Counted from the stretch's first letter, positions 1 to 8,872 are shown. The stretch: 64,000 bases of DNA from Acinetobacter genomosp. 15BJ (GCF_000400715.1 NZ_KE007347.1:691680-755679), one strand, 5' to 3'. The notes: a model not told the origin generated them from the sequence alone. Numbers and translations are program-made.

Positions 1-424
1 AGGTTTAGATGGCCGCACCAAAATCTTGTTTCTGTTGATCTTGGGTGAAGGTCTATTCCTGATGCTGTTCGCGCATATGAATAGTGCAGTTCTTGCAATC
101 CTCAGTATGACCATCTTTGCGCTGTTTACCCATATGGCATGTGGCGCAACCTATGCATTGGTTCCCTTTATTGATCGTGAAGCACTCGGTGGCGTGGCTG
201 GCATTATTGGTGCGGGTGGCAATGTCGGTGCAGTCGCAGCAGGATTCTTGCTAAAAGGAATGGTCGATTTTCAAACCTGTTTAATGGTTTTAGGTGGCTT
301 GGTGGTGATTGCTGCAAGCTCGGTGATGCTGATCCGATTCTCGGTAGAGCATAAACAAAAAGAACAACAGCTGTTTGAACAAGCCATGTTGGAACGTCGT
401 TCAGAACAAAGCAGCGCAGCTTAA
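1..424 (+). CDS. Nitrate/nitrite MFS transporter, C-terminal part (5' truncated by window)
   Basis: The reading frame is open from base 2, so the gene begins before the window and only its last 140 or so codons are visible. The visible part is hydrophobic and carries a glycine-rich stretch (GVAGIIGAGGNVGAVAAGF, about codons 66-84), typical of the second nitrate signature of NarK/NasA-type (NNP family) inner-membrane nitrate/nitrite porters. It ends in a charged cytoplasmic tail rich in Gln and Glu. The stop codon lies 28 bases before nirB, so it very likely heads the same operon and brings in nitrate for the reductases downstream. Family assignment rests on the glycine motif and context; the symbol (narK or nasA-like) cannot be settled from the fragment. 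Confidence 0.85.
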   Translation, partial: GLDGRTKILFLLILGEGLFLMLFAHMNSAVLAILSMTIFALFTHMACGATYALVPFIDREALGGVAGIIGAGGNVGAVAAGFLLKGMVDFQTCLMVLGGLVVIAASSVMLIRFSVEHKQKEQQLFEQAMLERRSEQSSAA

Positions 425-452
425 TCAAAGATTCGATTTGAGGAGAAACACA

Positions 453-2999
453 ATGAAATTAGTGATGATTGGTCACGGTATGGTGGGGCATAAATTTATC
501 GAAGCCATCTTAGAGAAAGCTGATGATGAATTAGAAATTACCATCCTTGCTGAAGAACCACGTATTGCCTATGACCGCGTACATTTGACTGAATACTTCT
601 CTGGTAAAACAGCAAAAGACCTATCATTGGCTCGTTTTGATTTTGCGGATGCACACGGTATTGATTTAAGACTGAATACCAAAGCGGTGGAGATTAATGC
701 AGCTGAGCAAACGGTGACCACAAATTTCGGTGATGTGATTCATTATGACAAATTGGTCTTAGCAACAGGTTCTTATGCCTTTGTTCCACCAATTTCAGGC
801 AATGATCGTGAAAACTGTTTTGTCTATCGTACCATTGAAGATTTAGATGCCATTCGTGCTGCAAGCTTAAATGCCAAAACAGGTGTGGTAATTGGTGGTG
901 GCTTATTAGGTCTAGAAGCTGCCAAAGCATTGCGAGATTTAAATCTGGAAACCCATGTGGTGGAGTTTGCACCACGTTTGATGGCAGTACAGATTGATGA
1001 TCTTGGTGGCAAGGTATTGCGCCGTAAAATTGAAAATCTTGGGGTGAAAGTCCATACCCAAAAAGCCACACAATGTATTGAGGCGGGTGATATCACGACA
1101 CACATCATGAAGTTTGCGGATGGCAGTGAGCTGGAAGCAGACATCATTTTATTCTCAGCGGGGATTCGCCCACGTGATGAATTAGCGCGCGTGAGTGGTT
1201 TAGCGTTGGGTGAGCGTGGCGGGATTAAAATTAATGATTATTGCCAAACCTCTGATCAACATATCTATGCGATCGGTGAATGTGCGCTGTGGGATAACAA
1301 AATCTACGGTCTGGTCGCACCTGGCTACGACATGGCACGAATCGCTGCAAAACATATCCTAGAAGAAGAAACCCAATGTTTTGCCGGTGCCGATATGAGC
1401 ACCAAGTTGAAATTGATGGGGGTGGATGTTGCTTCCGTCGGTGATGCGCATGGGATGACGCCAAACTCACTTAGCTATTTTTATGCTGATGAAGATAGCT
1501 TGGTTTATAAAAAGATCGTGGTCGATGCAGATAAAACCAAGTTGCTTGGTGCGGTCTTGGTCGGTGATGCCACAGAATATAATGATCTTCTGCAAATGAT
1601 GTTGAATGGTCTGGCACTACCAGAAACGCCTGAAAGCTTGATCATGCCAGGTTTTGCTGATTCAGGTGCGAAAGCGGGTGGCAGTGGTGTCGATTTATTG
1701 CCAGATAGCGCTACCATTTGTTCGTGTAATAACGTGTCTAAAGCGGATATTTGCCAAGCGATTTGTGATGGTTCAACCTCTTTGGGTGCGTTGAAAAAAT
1801 GTACCAAAGCAGCGACAGCCTGTGGTGGTTGCGCACCTTTAGTCACACAAGTGTTGAAGTCTGAACTACAACGCCAAGGCGTAACAGTGAACAACCACGT
1901 CTGTGAGCATTTCCCATACTCACGCCAAGAAATTTATCACTTGGTTCGTGTCAATGAAATCAAAACTTTTGATGATTTGATCCATCAACATGGTCATGGT
2001 CTAGGCTGTGATATTTGTAAACCGATGGCGGCTAATATTTTAGCATCGTGTTGGAATGATTTCGTACTTGAACCAAGTCATGCAGGCCTACAAGACAGTA
2101 ACGATTACTACTTAGGTAATATCCAAAAAGATGGTTCTTACTCGGTTGTGCCGCGTATGGCAGGTGGTGAAGTCACGCCAGATGGTTTAATCGCTGTGGG
2201 TCAAATTGCCAAAAAATATAACCTGTATACCAAAATTACCGGTGGACAACGTGTCGACTTATTTGGTGCGCAAATCCATCAACTGCCGTTTATCTGGGAG
2301 GAACTCAACGCAGCAGGTTTTGAATCAGGTCATGCTTACGGTAAATCCTTACGTACCGTGAAATCATGCGTGGGTAGCACATGGTGCCGTTATGGTGTTG
2401 ATGACTCTGTGGGCTTAGCGATTGAACTCGAGAATCGCTATAAAGGCTTACGTTCACCGCATAAATTGAAAATGGCGGTGTCGGGCTGTACCCGTGAATG
2501 TGCCGAAGCCCAAGGTAAAGATGTTGGGGTGATTGCAACCGAGAAAGGCTGGAATCTGTATGTCTGTGGAAATGGTGGTATGAAACCACGTCATGCCGAG
2601 CTATTGGCATCAGATCTTGATACCGAAACCTTGATTCGTTATATCGACCGTTTCTTTATGTTCTATATCCAAACCGCAGATCGTTTACAACGTACCAGTG
2701 TATGGCGTGACAATATGGAAGGCGGTTTGGATTATCTCAAATCAGTGATTGTCGATGACTCCTTAGGATTGGCTGAAGAGCTTGAAAACCGTATGAGCCA
2801 TGTGATTGGTACTTATCAAGATGAATGGCGTACTGCGGTTGAAGACCCTGAGATTCGTAAACGTTTCCAAACTTATATCAATGCCAGTGCAGAACAGCAA
2901 GCTGACCCACATATTCAATTTACCCAAGTACGTGATCAGATTCGTCCTTTGAATGACGCTGAACGTTCAGTCGATCGTATCCCAATGGTTGAAGCATAA
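453..2999 (+). CDS. nirB: Assimilatory nitrite reductase [NAD(P)H] large subunit
   Basis: 848 residues; reduces nitrite to ammonium in the cytoplasm with six electrons from NAD(P)H. Domains in order: FAD/NAD(P)-binding disulfide-reductase fold (first Rossmann glycines near residue 7, second VVIGGGLLGLEAAKAL near 147), a BFD-like [2Fe-2S] region (CSC at about 422, CGGC at about 455), ferredoxin-like half-domains, and the siroheme/[4Fe-4S] domain with Cys pairs CVGSTWC (about 638) and CTREC (about 678). All cluster ligands are present. The ATG at 453 is preceded by GAGGAG; the open frame extends upstream to 375 but that part overlaps the transporter and has no ribosome site. The NirD fusion gene follows after 11 bases, so the two are surely co-transcribed. 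Confidence 0.97.
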   Translation: MKLVMIGHGMVGHKFIEAILEKADDELEITILAEEPRIAYDRVHLTEYFSGKTAKDLSLARFDFADAHGIDLRLNTKAVEINAAEQTVTTNFGDVIHYDKLVLATGSYAFVPPISGNDRENCFVYRTIEDLDAIRAASLNAKTGVVIGGGLLGLEAAKALRDLNLETHVVEFAPRLMAVQIDDLGGKVLRRKIENLGVKVHTQKATQCIEAGDITTHIMKFADGSELEADIILFSAGIRPRDELARVSGLALGERGGIKINDYCQTSDQHIYAIGECALWDNKIYGLVAPGYDMARIAAKHILEEETQCFAGADMSTKLKLMGVDVASVGDAHGMTPNSLSYFYADEDSLVYKKIVVDADKTKLLGAVLVGDATEYNDLLQMMLNGLALPETPESLIMPGFADSGAKAGGSGVDLLPDSATICSCNNVSKADICQAICDGSTSLGALKKCTKAATACGGCAPLVTQVLKSELQRQGVTVNNHVCEHFPYSRQEIYHLVRVNEIKTFDDLIHQHGHGLGCDICKPMAANILASCWNDFVLEPSHAGLQDSNDYYLGNIQKDGSYSVVPRMAGGEVTPDGLIAVGQIAKKYNLYTKITGGQRVDLFGAQIHQLPFIWEELNAAGFESGHAYGKSLRTVKSCVGSTWCRYGVDDSVGLAIELENRYKGLRSPHKLKMAVSGCTRECAEAQGKDVGVIATEKGWNLYVCGNGGMKPRHAELLASDLDTETLIRYIDRFFMFYIQTADRLQRTSVWRDNMEGGLDYLKSVIVDDSLGLAEELENRMSHVIGTYQDEWRTAVEDPEIRKRFQTYINASAEQQADPHIQFTQVRDQIRPLNDAERSVDRIPMVEA

Positions 3000-3010
3000 G
3001 GAGAACTCAA

Positions 3011-4630
3011 ATGACCAGTTTAAAAAACATCGATATGCTGCCAGAAAATCAATGGGTTGAGGTGTGCGCGCTGGATGACATCACACCAAATACAGGTGTA
3101 GGGGCGCTGATTGAAGGTCAATCGGTTGCACTGTTTCGTGTCGGTCATGAAAAGCGGATCTATGCACTCAGCAATAAAGATCCATTTAGCCAAGCCAATG
3201 TGATGTGTCGCGGCATCATTGGCGATTTACAAGGTGAGCGCGTGATTGCATCGCCGATTTATAAACAACATTTTAGTTTAGCGACGGGGCGTTGTCTGGA
3301 AGATAAAGATCAAAAGCTGTTAGTTTTCCCAACCAAAATTGAAAATGGTCGTGTTTGGGTCGGGTCTGTTCCGCAAAAAACCTATATTACCAACAATGGT
3401 GCTGCTCAAGAAAAGCAGAAACTGGTGCTGATTGGTAATGGTCTGGCGGGTATGCGCTGCCTAGAAGACCTACTGGATATGGCACCTGATCGTTATGACG
3501 TCACGGTGATTGGCGAGGAGCCTTGGGGCAATTACAACCGTATTATGTTGTCGCCTGTACTTTCAGGTGAAAAAACCATTGATGACATTATGCTGCATCC
3601 ACATGCATGGTATCGCGATAAAGGGATTCAATTTATTGCGGATGATCCTGCTGTAAAGATTGATCGTACTCGTAAAGTGGTACATACCGAGAAAGGTGAA
3701 AGTGTTGATTATGACCGTTTGATCATTGCGACAGGTTCATCACCGTTTATTCCACCTGTGCAAGGTGTAGATCTAAAGGGTGTGATCAGCTTCCGTGATA
3801 TTTATGATGTGAACACCATGATCAAATATTGCGAAACCAAGAAGAATGCGGTGGTGATTGGTGGTGGTTTACTGGGTTTGGAAGCGGCGTATGGACTGAA
3901 ACAACGTGGCATGAATGTGACAGTTCTACATCTGATGGACCGAATTATGGAGCGTCAGTTGGACGGTCGTGCCAGCGGTATGTTACGTCATAGTATTGAG
4001 CAGAAGGGCATCAATATCATTACTGAAGCCAATACCGAAGCTTTGATCGGTGAGGATGGTCATGTCAGTCAAGTCCGCCTTAAAGATGGAACGGTACTGG
4101 ATGCAGATTTAGTCATTTTTGCGGTCGGGATTCGCCCGAATATTGCCTTGGCTCAAAGTGCAGGACTGCGTTGTAATCGAGGCATCTTAGTCAATGACAC
4201 CATGCAAACCTTTGATCCAAGTATCTATGCGGTAGGTGAATGCATCGAGCACCGTAATCAAACCTTTGGCTTGGTTGAGCCGTTATGGGGGCAAGCCTTT
4301 ATCTGTGCAACGCATTTGGCAGAACATGGTAGCTTAACCTTTAAATCACCGACCGTACCAACACAGTTAAAAGTCAGTGGTGTTGATGTGTTCTCCGCTG
4401 GGAACTTTGAACCAAAAGAAGATTATGAAGACATCATCCTCAATGATGATAAGCGTCAAATTTACAAACGTATCATTATCCAAAAAGACAAAGTGATTGG
4501 TGCGGTTCTGTTTGGTGATACGGAAGATGGGATGTGGTATGCCGAATTGATCGCAGATCAAACCCCTGTTTCTACCTTTAGAAACAAGCTGTTATTTGGT
4601 AAAGATTTTGCAATGAAAAAAGCAGGGTGA
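3011..4630 (+). CDS. NirD-like domain fused to FAD-dependent NAD(P)H reductase
   Basis: 539 residues. Residues 1-120 look like NirD, the Rieske-fold small subunit of nitrite reductase: the Cys/His positions of a true Rieske cluster are replaced (NKDP and YKQH), so no iron-sulfur site is expected. From about residue 137 a second module begins with a Rossmann motif (LVLIGNGLAGMRCLEDLL) and a second nucleotide motif (VVIGGGLLGLEAAYGL, about 282), matching rubredoxin/ferredoxin reductase-like flavoproteins and also the N-terminal part of NirB. Classical NirD is about 110 residues, so this is a fusion. It follows nirB by 11 bases with its own GGAG site. The reductase half may feed electrons to NasA, since no separate NasC-type reductase is visible; that is inference. 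Confidence 0.9.
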   Translation: MTSLKNIDMLPENQWVEVCALDDITPNTGVGALIEGQSVALFRVGHEKRIYALSNKDPFSQANVMCRGIIGDLQGERVIASPIYKQHFSLATGRCLEDKDQKLLVFPTKIENGRVWVGSVPQKTYITNNGAAQEKQKLVLIGNGLAGMRCLEDLLDMAPDRYDVTVIGEEPWGNYNRIMLSPVLSGEKTIDDIMLHPHAWYRDKGIQFIADDPAVKIDRTRKVVHTEKGESVDYDRLIIATGSSPFIPPVQGVDLKGVISFRDIYDVNTMIKYCETKKNAVVIGGGLLGLEAAYGLKQRGMNVTVLHLMDRIMERQLDGRASGMLRHSIEQKGINIITEANTEALIGEDGHVSQVRLKDGTVLDADLVIFAVGIRPNIALAQSAGLRCNRGILVNDTMQTFDPSIYAVGECIEHRNQTFGLVEPLWGQAFICATHLAEHGSLTFKSPTVPTQLKVSGVDVFSAGNFEPKEDYEDIILNDDKRQIYKRIIIQKDKVIGAVLFGDTEDGMWYAELIADQTPVSTFRNKLLFGKDFAMKKAG

Positions 4631-4632
4631 TG

Positions 4633-4803
4633 AATCTCCCCCTAACCTCCTCTTTATGAAAGCGGGGGAATGCCACGAATTTAAGCAATGATCATGGTTC
4701 GTGACTTCCTTCTCTACATGAAAGAGGGACTGTTTTTCAATTATATTTAAGATTTGAATTCGCGGTACTCCTCCCTTGATAAAGGGAGGCTGAGTGGGAT
4801 TCA
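4633..4803. repeat. Cluster of three degenerate REP-like palindromic repeats
   Basis: Three related GC-rich imperfect palindromes of about 35-48 bases lie at 4633-4680, 4698-4732 and 4759-4803. Copies two and three read TTCGTGACTTCC and TTCGCGGTACTCC; the first is inverted (its complement starts TTCGTGGCATTCCCCC). Each has a hairpin built around CTCCCT-type and AGGGAG-type arms with a TTTATG/ATAAAG core. They fill the whole space between the NirD fusion and nasA and run up to the nasA ribosome site. They resemble REP/BIME elements scattered in bacterial intergenic DNA. A role in mRNA stability or in damping read-through into nasA is possible but not shown. Confidence 0.7.
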
Positions 4804-4814
4804 AAGGGGCAGTC

Positions 4815-7595
4815 ATGAACAGTATTCAAAATTTAGAACACAGTCGCTCCGATCAAGCAGAAACAATTATTACAAAAACAACATGTCCCTATTGTGGCGT
4901 GGGTTGTGGCGTTGATGTCAGTGTCCAACATAAATCGCATGGCACGACGGTACAAGTTGCGGGTGATCTAGACCATCCTTCAAACTTTGGACGACTCTGC
5001 ATTAAAGGCAGTAACTTAGCCGATACCTTAGGCTTGGAAACTCGTGTCTTACATCCCATGTTTGGCCGTAAAAACCATCGTCAAGTCACGACATGGGATC
5101 AGGCAATTGAGAAAATTGCAGAGCAGTTTCAAGCGTGTATTGATCAATATGGAGCAGACAGCGTTGCATTTTATGTCTCAGGACAGTTGCTAACTGAAGA
5201 CTATTATGTGGTGAATAAGTTTGTAAAAGGCTATTTGGGCACAGCGAATATTGATACCAATTCACGCCTATGTATGTCGTCTGCAGTTGCAGCGCACAAA
5301 CGTGCCTTCGGCGAGGATATTGTGCCTGCCAGTTATGAAGACTTTGAACATACTGACATGGTGGTTCTGGTTGGCTCTAATACGGCATGGTGTCATCCCG
5401 TACTATATCAACGCATCATGCAGGCCAAGAGCACGAATCCTGATTTATTTGTGGTGGTGGTCGATCCTCGTTTTACCAGTACCTGCGAGCAAGCAGATTT
5501 ACACTTACCAATTTTACCCGGTCAAGATGTGGCTTTATTTAATGGTCTGTTTCAGCATCTTTACCATCATGATTATATTGACCATCATTTTGTAGAGACT
5601 TACATTGAGGGTCTAGAGGCTTTATTAGCAGCGAGTGAAAGCGAGCAAGATTTTAATGCCTTGGTGAAACGTACCGGAATTTCTGCAGAAAAATTACAGT
5701 TGTTTTTTGATAAGTTTGCTCAAACAGAAAAAGTGATCACCTTGTTTTCGATGGGGGTTAATCAGTCTTCTCAAGGCGTCAATAAAGCCAATAGCATTAT
5801 CAACTGTCATTTACTGACTGGAAAAATTGGTAAATTAGGTGCAGCACCATTTTCAATGACGGGGCAACCCAATGCCATGGGCGGTCGTGAAGTGGGTGGG
5901 CTCGCCAATATGCTGGCAGCACATCTGGATTTAGATAATCCTTCGCATCAACATTTGGTGCAAAGCTTTTGGAACAGCCCAGTGATTGCCAAACAAGCAG
6001 GTTTAAAAGCAGTGGATTTATTCCAAGCGGTAGAAAGTGGCAAAATCAAAGCCATCTGGATTATGGCAACCAATCCTGTGGTGAGTTTACCCGATGCAGA
6101 TCAAGTGAAACGTGCCTTGGAAAAATGCGAGTTTGTCGTAGTCTCCGATATTTGTGCAGATACGGATACCACAGCTTATGCCGATGTGTTGTTACCTGCA
6201 TTAGGTTGGGGGGAGAAAGATGGTACAGTCACCAATTCTGAACGCCGTATCTCACGGCAACGTGCGTTTTTAAATCCGCCAAAGCAAGCCAAAGCCGATT
6301 GGTGGGCGGTCGCACAAGTTGCAAAAAAACTGGGTTTTACTGGTTTTGAGTTTAGTCATGCTTGTGACATTTTTAATGAACATGCGGCTTTATCGGCCTA
6401 TCAAAATGCCAGTGTTGATCAACGTGACCAAGTTGAAAATTTTCGTTATTTCAACTTAAAAGGCCTAATGAATTTAAGTTTGGATGAATATAACCATTTA
6501 CGCCCAACCCAATGGCCAGTCTGGGAGAAAGGGCAAAGTGTTGCAGTGGAGCAGTTATTTGATCGCGGCAGTTTTAGCCATAAGAATAAGAAAGCCAAAC
6601 TGATTCCTACTGTTTCAATTGATCCAGAGCATCCCATCTCCGAAGATTATCCATTGGTGTTGAATACAGGACGTATCCGTGATCAATGGCATACCATGAC
6701 CCGCACGGGTCTATCGGCAAACCTTACCACGCATCGCGCTGAACCATTTTGCGAGATTCACCCGAATGATGCGTTAAAATTTGGTATCCGAGATAAAGCT
6801 TTGGTGGAAGTCCGTTCACAATGGGGCCGTTGTGTGTTGCGGGTAACTTTGGCACAAGGTGTGCGTCGTGGCCAAATCTTCGCCCCGATTCACTGGACTG
6901 AGCAGGTGGCTTCTGATGCGCGGATTGGTAAAGTGGTCAATCCTGTAGTGGATGCGATTTCAGGTGAGCCTGAGTTTAAACATACGCCTGTGGCCATTCA
7001 GCCATTTCATACCACTTGGCAAGGGGTGCTCTATGTACGTGAAGGCTTTGAACATCATATCAAAGCATCATTGCAAAGTTGTGCATGGTGGACCAAGATC
7101 AAAACTGCGAAAGCGATGCGTTATGAAATTGCTGATCGTCATAGCATTGATGAGACCCAAAAGAATCTGAAAAGCTTCCTGCCTTTTGTGGATGAAACCT
7201 ATGAATGGTTAAGTCTGGAGGATATTTCATCGCAACTCAGCCATAGTGTGATTTTAAAAGAAGGTATTCTGATTGCCAGTTTATATATTGCGCCTGTAGA
7301 TTTATTGCCAAATCGGGATTGGGTGGCGAGTCTATTTAAACGTGAACGACTAAGTGCTTTGCATCGTAAAGCTTTGCTGGCAGGGATGCCGATGTCTGCG
7401 GCAAATAACGATGGACCATTGGTCTGTAGTTGCTTTAAAGTGGGTAAAAATAAGATTATCGAAGCCATTAAAACGCAAAATATTACCCATGAAAAACAAG
7501 TTACGGCATGTTTAAAAGCAGGTGGCAATTGTGGTTCTTGTTTGCCTGAGATTCGTGGTCTGATTAAAACCTGTCAATTGGAGGCAGAAGCATGA
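4815..7595 (+). CDS. nasA: Assimilatory nitrate reductase catalytic subunit
   Basis: 926 residues; cytoplasmic Mo-bisMGD enzyme reducing nitrate to nitrite. The N-terminus carries the [4Fe-4S] ligands CPYCGVGC (about residue 23) with the fourth Cys in GRLCIKG. The molybdopterin core includes NTNSRLCMSSAV-type and GQPNAMGGREVGG motifs, followed by the molydopterin dinucleotide-binding domain (LNTGRIRDQWHTMTRTG). The C-terminus has an extra BFD-like [2Fe-2S] domain (CSCFKVGKNKI, then CLKAGGNCGSC), as in Klebsiella-type NasA, which takes electrons from a flavoprotein. Start chosen at ATG 4815 because AAAGGGG precedes it; an in-frame GTG at 4794 lies inside the REP-like repeat. It overlaps mobA by four bases (ATGA). 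Confidence 0.95.
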   Translation: MNSIQNLEHSRSDQAETIITKTTCPYCGVGCGVDVSVQHKSHGTTVQVAGDLDHPSNFGRLCIKGSNLADTLGLETRVLHPMFGRKNHRQVTTWDQAIEKIAEQFQACIDQYGADSVAFYVSGQLLTEDYYVVNKFVKGYLGTANIDTNSRLCMSSAVAAHKRAFGEDIVPASYEDFEHTDMVVLVGSNTAWCHPVLYQRIMQAKSTNPDLFVVVVDPRFTSTCEQADLHLPILPGQDVALFNGLFQHLYHHDYIDHHFVETYIEGLEALLAASESEQDFNALVKRTGISAEKLQLFFDKFAQTEKVITLFSMGVNQSSQGVNKANSIINCHLLTGKIGKLGAAPFSMTGQPNAMGGREVGGLANMLAAHLDLDNPSHQHLVQSFWNSPVIAKQAGLKAVDLFQAVESGKIKAIWIMATNPVVSLPDADQVKRALEKCEFVVVSDICADTDTTAYADVLLPALGWGEKDGTVTNSERRISRQRAFLNPPKQAKADWWAVAQVAKKLGFTGFEFSHACDIFNEHAALSAYQNASVDQRDQVENFRYFNLKGLMNLSLDEYNHLRPTQWPVWEKGQSVAVEQLFDRGSFSHKNKKAKLIPTVSIDPEHPISEDYPLVLNTGRIRDQWHTMTRTGLSANLTTHRAEPFCEIHPNDALKFGIRDKALVEVRSQWGRCVLRVTLAQGVRRGQIFAPIHWTEQVASDARIGKVVNPVVDAISGEPEFKHTPVAIQPFHTTWQGVLYVREGFEHHIKASLQSCAWWTKIKTAKAMRYEIADRHSIDETQKNLKSFLPFVDETYEWLSLEDISSQLSHSVILKEGILIASLYIAPVDLLPNRDWVASLFKRERLSALHRKALLAGMPMSAANNDGPLVCSCFKVGKNKIIEAIKTQNITHEKQVTACLKAGGNCGSCLPEIRGLIKTCQLEAEA

Positions 7596-8203
7596 ATACC
7601 GAATATCCTGCTACAGATCTGGTGATCTTAGCAGGAGGGCAAGCGCGCCGTATGAATGGTACAAATAAACTGTTACAACAGTTTGATGATCAGATTCAGC
7701 TGTCAAAAATATGTGAAAGTTTTAAGACTCAGGTTCAACACATTTGGGTGAATAGCCACCGTGATAGCTCGATTTACAAACAGATTGAACCTGATATTGA
7801 ATGCTATGCAGATGATCAACAGGGTTTCCTTGGCCCATTGATGGGTATGAAAAGTGCGTGGTCACATCTGCAAGCCGACTATGCTTTATTTATTCCTTGT
7901 GATGTGACTTATATTCCCAGTCAGACTTTGGTTAAACTTCATCGTGCTTTGCAAAAGCAGCCGCTGGCGCAAGTGGCTTATGTGAATATGAATGGAGATG
8001 CTTTATATCCATTTTGTTTACTTAAGCGAGAAAGTTTATCGGTATTGGAGCAAGCGATTGCTGAGAATAGACTGAGTTTGCGAGATTGTTTTAAACAATT
8101 GGATGCACAGGCGGTGGCATTTCAAAAGCAAAATCTCTTTTTTCACAGTATTAATTCCTTAGATGAATTACAGCAATATAAGCAGTTGTCCAGTTGCAAC
8201 TAA
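7592..8203 (+). CDS. mobA: Molybdenum cofactor guanylyltransferase-like protein
   Basis: 203 residues. The N-terminal LAGGQARRMNGTNKLL is the nucleotide-binding loop of MobA-type nucleotidyltransferases (usual form LAGGxSxRMGxDK; here the Gly-Asp pair is Asn-Gly-Thr-Asn). A later FIPCDVTYIP matches the acidic metal-binding loop. MobA joins GMP to molybdopterin to make the bis-MGD cofactor used by NasA. The start codon overlaps the nasA stop (ATGA) with GGAGGC just upstream, so translation is probably coupled and the enzyme is made together with its client. The imperfect first motif is slightly divergent, but context makes the MobA assignment firm. It is the last gene of the nitrate operon; AT-rich DNA follows. 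Confidence 0.88.
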   Translation: MNTEYPATDLVILAGGQARRMNGTNKLLQQFDDQIQLSKICESFKTQVQHIWVNSHRDSSIYKQIEPDIECYADDQQGFLGPLMGMKSAWSHLQADYALFIPCDVTYIPSQTLVKLHRALQKQPLAQVAYVNMNGDALYPFCLLKRESLSVLEQAIAENRLSLRDCFKQLDAQAVAFQKQNLFFHSINSLDELQQYKQLSSCN

Positions 8204-8477
8204 AATGGGTTATTTCGCTCTAGCCAAAGCACAAGGTAATTATGGTTTTAATAAATTTTATAAATTTAAACTGTTAAAAATAAAGTAATTAGTTCTATTT
8301 TTAATTTGTTTTAAACGATTTTTTATTTATTCTAAACAAAGCATAATTAGTGTGATTTATATCACTATATATTATTAAACTGTAATATTTATCATATTTT
8401 TTGACTGTATGATGAAATTGAATCTGGGAAAACTAGATTCTTTTCATGAAATATCAATCAAAAAAAAGGTGAATATT
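8204..8477. other. AT-rich promoter region of the microcin-like locus
   Basis: About 270 very AT-rich bases between mobA and the precursor peptide gene, with no convincing gene on either strand. It contains a CRP-type palindrome at 8351-8366 and a candidate extended -10 element (TGTAATAT, hexamer 8383-8388) about 90 bases before the peptide start. No strong hairpin terminator for the nitrate operon was seen here. Confidence 0.5.
8351..8366. promoter_or_regulatory. Candidate CRP/Vfr-type binding site
   Basis: TGTGATTTATATCACT is TGTGA-N6-TCACT, one base from the symmetric CRP consensus TGTGA-N6-TCACA. It lies just upstream of a candidate -10 hexamer (8383-8388), so a bound activator or repressor would overlap the -35 region. 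Acinetobacter is known to have a Vfr/CRP family regulator. The site is a sequence match only; binding is inferred. Confidence 0.5.
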
Positions 8478-8783
8478 ATGAGTTTAAAAGAATTAAGTCT
8501 TGAAGAAATTAACCAAGTTTCAGGTGCTGGTACTCTGGTCGGTGATTCAATCATTAATGCAGTCAATTTTGGCAATCAATTTTTAAATAATCCGCTTATC
8601 TCTTCAGTTGGTGTGGCATTTAGTGCCGTTGGTCTTAAATCGGTTCATCAAGCAGCGGATACCACAGGTTATGTCGCCTCTAAGACTGGCATTGCATTAG
8701 GTCGCGCATTGGGTGGAGATGTCCCAGAAACCCAGAACCACTATGAAAAAGAAAAAGGCGAAGGCTTATATACAACCACTTAA
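8478..8783 (+). CDS. Microcin/bacteriocin-like precursor peptide with double-glycine-type leader
   Basis: 101 residues starting at ATG 8478, which has AAAAGGTG seven bases upstream; the open frame runs back to 8409 but without a ribosome site. The N-terminus (MSLKELSLEEINQVSGAG) is a textbook leader for C39-peptidase exporters: an acidic amphipathic stretch, then V-S-G-A in place of G-G, as also found in some class II microcins. Cleavage after Gly16-Ala17 would release an 84-residue peptide without cysteine, with a small-residue-rich hydrophobic centre (about residues 40-75, including GIALGRALGG) and a charged polar tail ending TTT. No serine-rich siderophore-attachment tail is present. The gene has its own terminator and is followed by an oxidase, HlyD and ABC exporter. 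The target and activity are unknown. Confidence 0.8.
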   Translation: MSLKELSLEEINQVSGAGTLVGDSIINAVNFGNQFLNNPLISSVGVAFSAVGLKSVHQAADTTGYVASKTGIALGRALGGDVPETQNHYEKEKGEGLYTTT

Positions 8784-8798
8784 CTTAACATGCTGTGC

Positions 8799-8838
8799 AA
8801 GAAAGGAATGATCCGTTATTCCTTTCTTTTTGTTTTTT
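8799..8838 (+). terminator. Intrinsic terminator after the precursor peptide gene
   Basis: AAGAAAGGAAT (8799-8809) pairs with ATTCCTTTCTT (8818-8828) around an eight-base loop, followed by a T-rich tract to 8838. It lies 16 bases after the peptide stop and ends about 35 bases before the oxidase gene. Partial termination here would give much more peptide mRNA than exporter mRNA, a common design in bacteriocin operons. Confidence 0.8.
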
Positions 8839-8872
8839 TATAACGCTATAAATTTTAATAAAAGTGAATAAA

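Noticed and set aside
694..1147. Minus-strand open frames inside nirB (and many similar ones inside other genes)
   Set aside because: They mirror strongly conserved coding sequence on the other strand and lack start signals.
8205..8288. Short plus-strand frame of 27 codons after mobA
   Set aside because: No ribosome site, Lys/Phe-rich low-complexity product as expected of AT-rich DNA.
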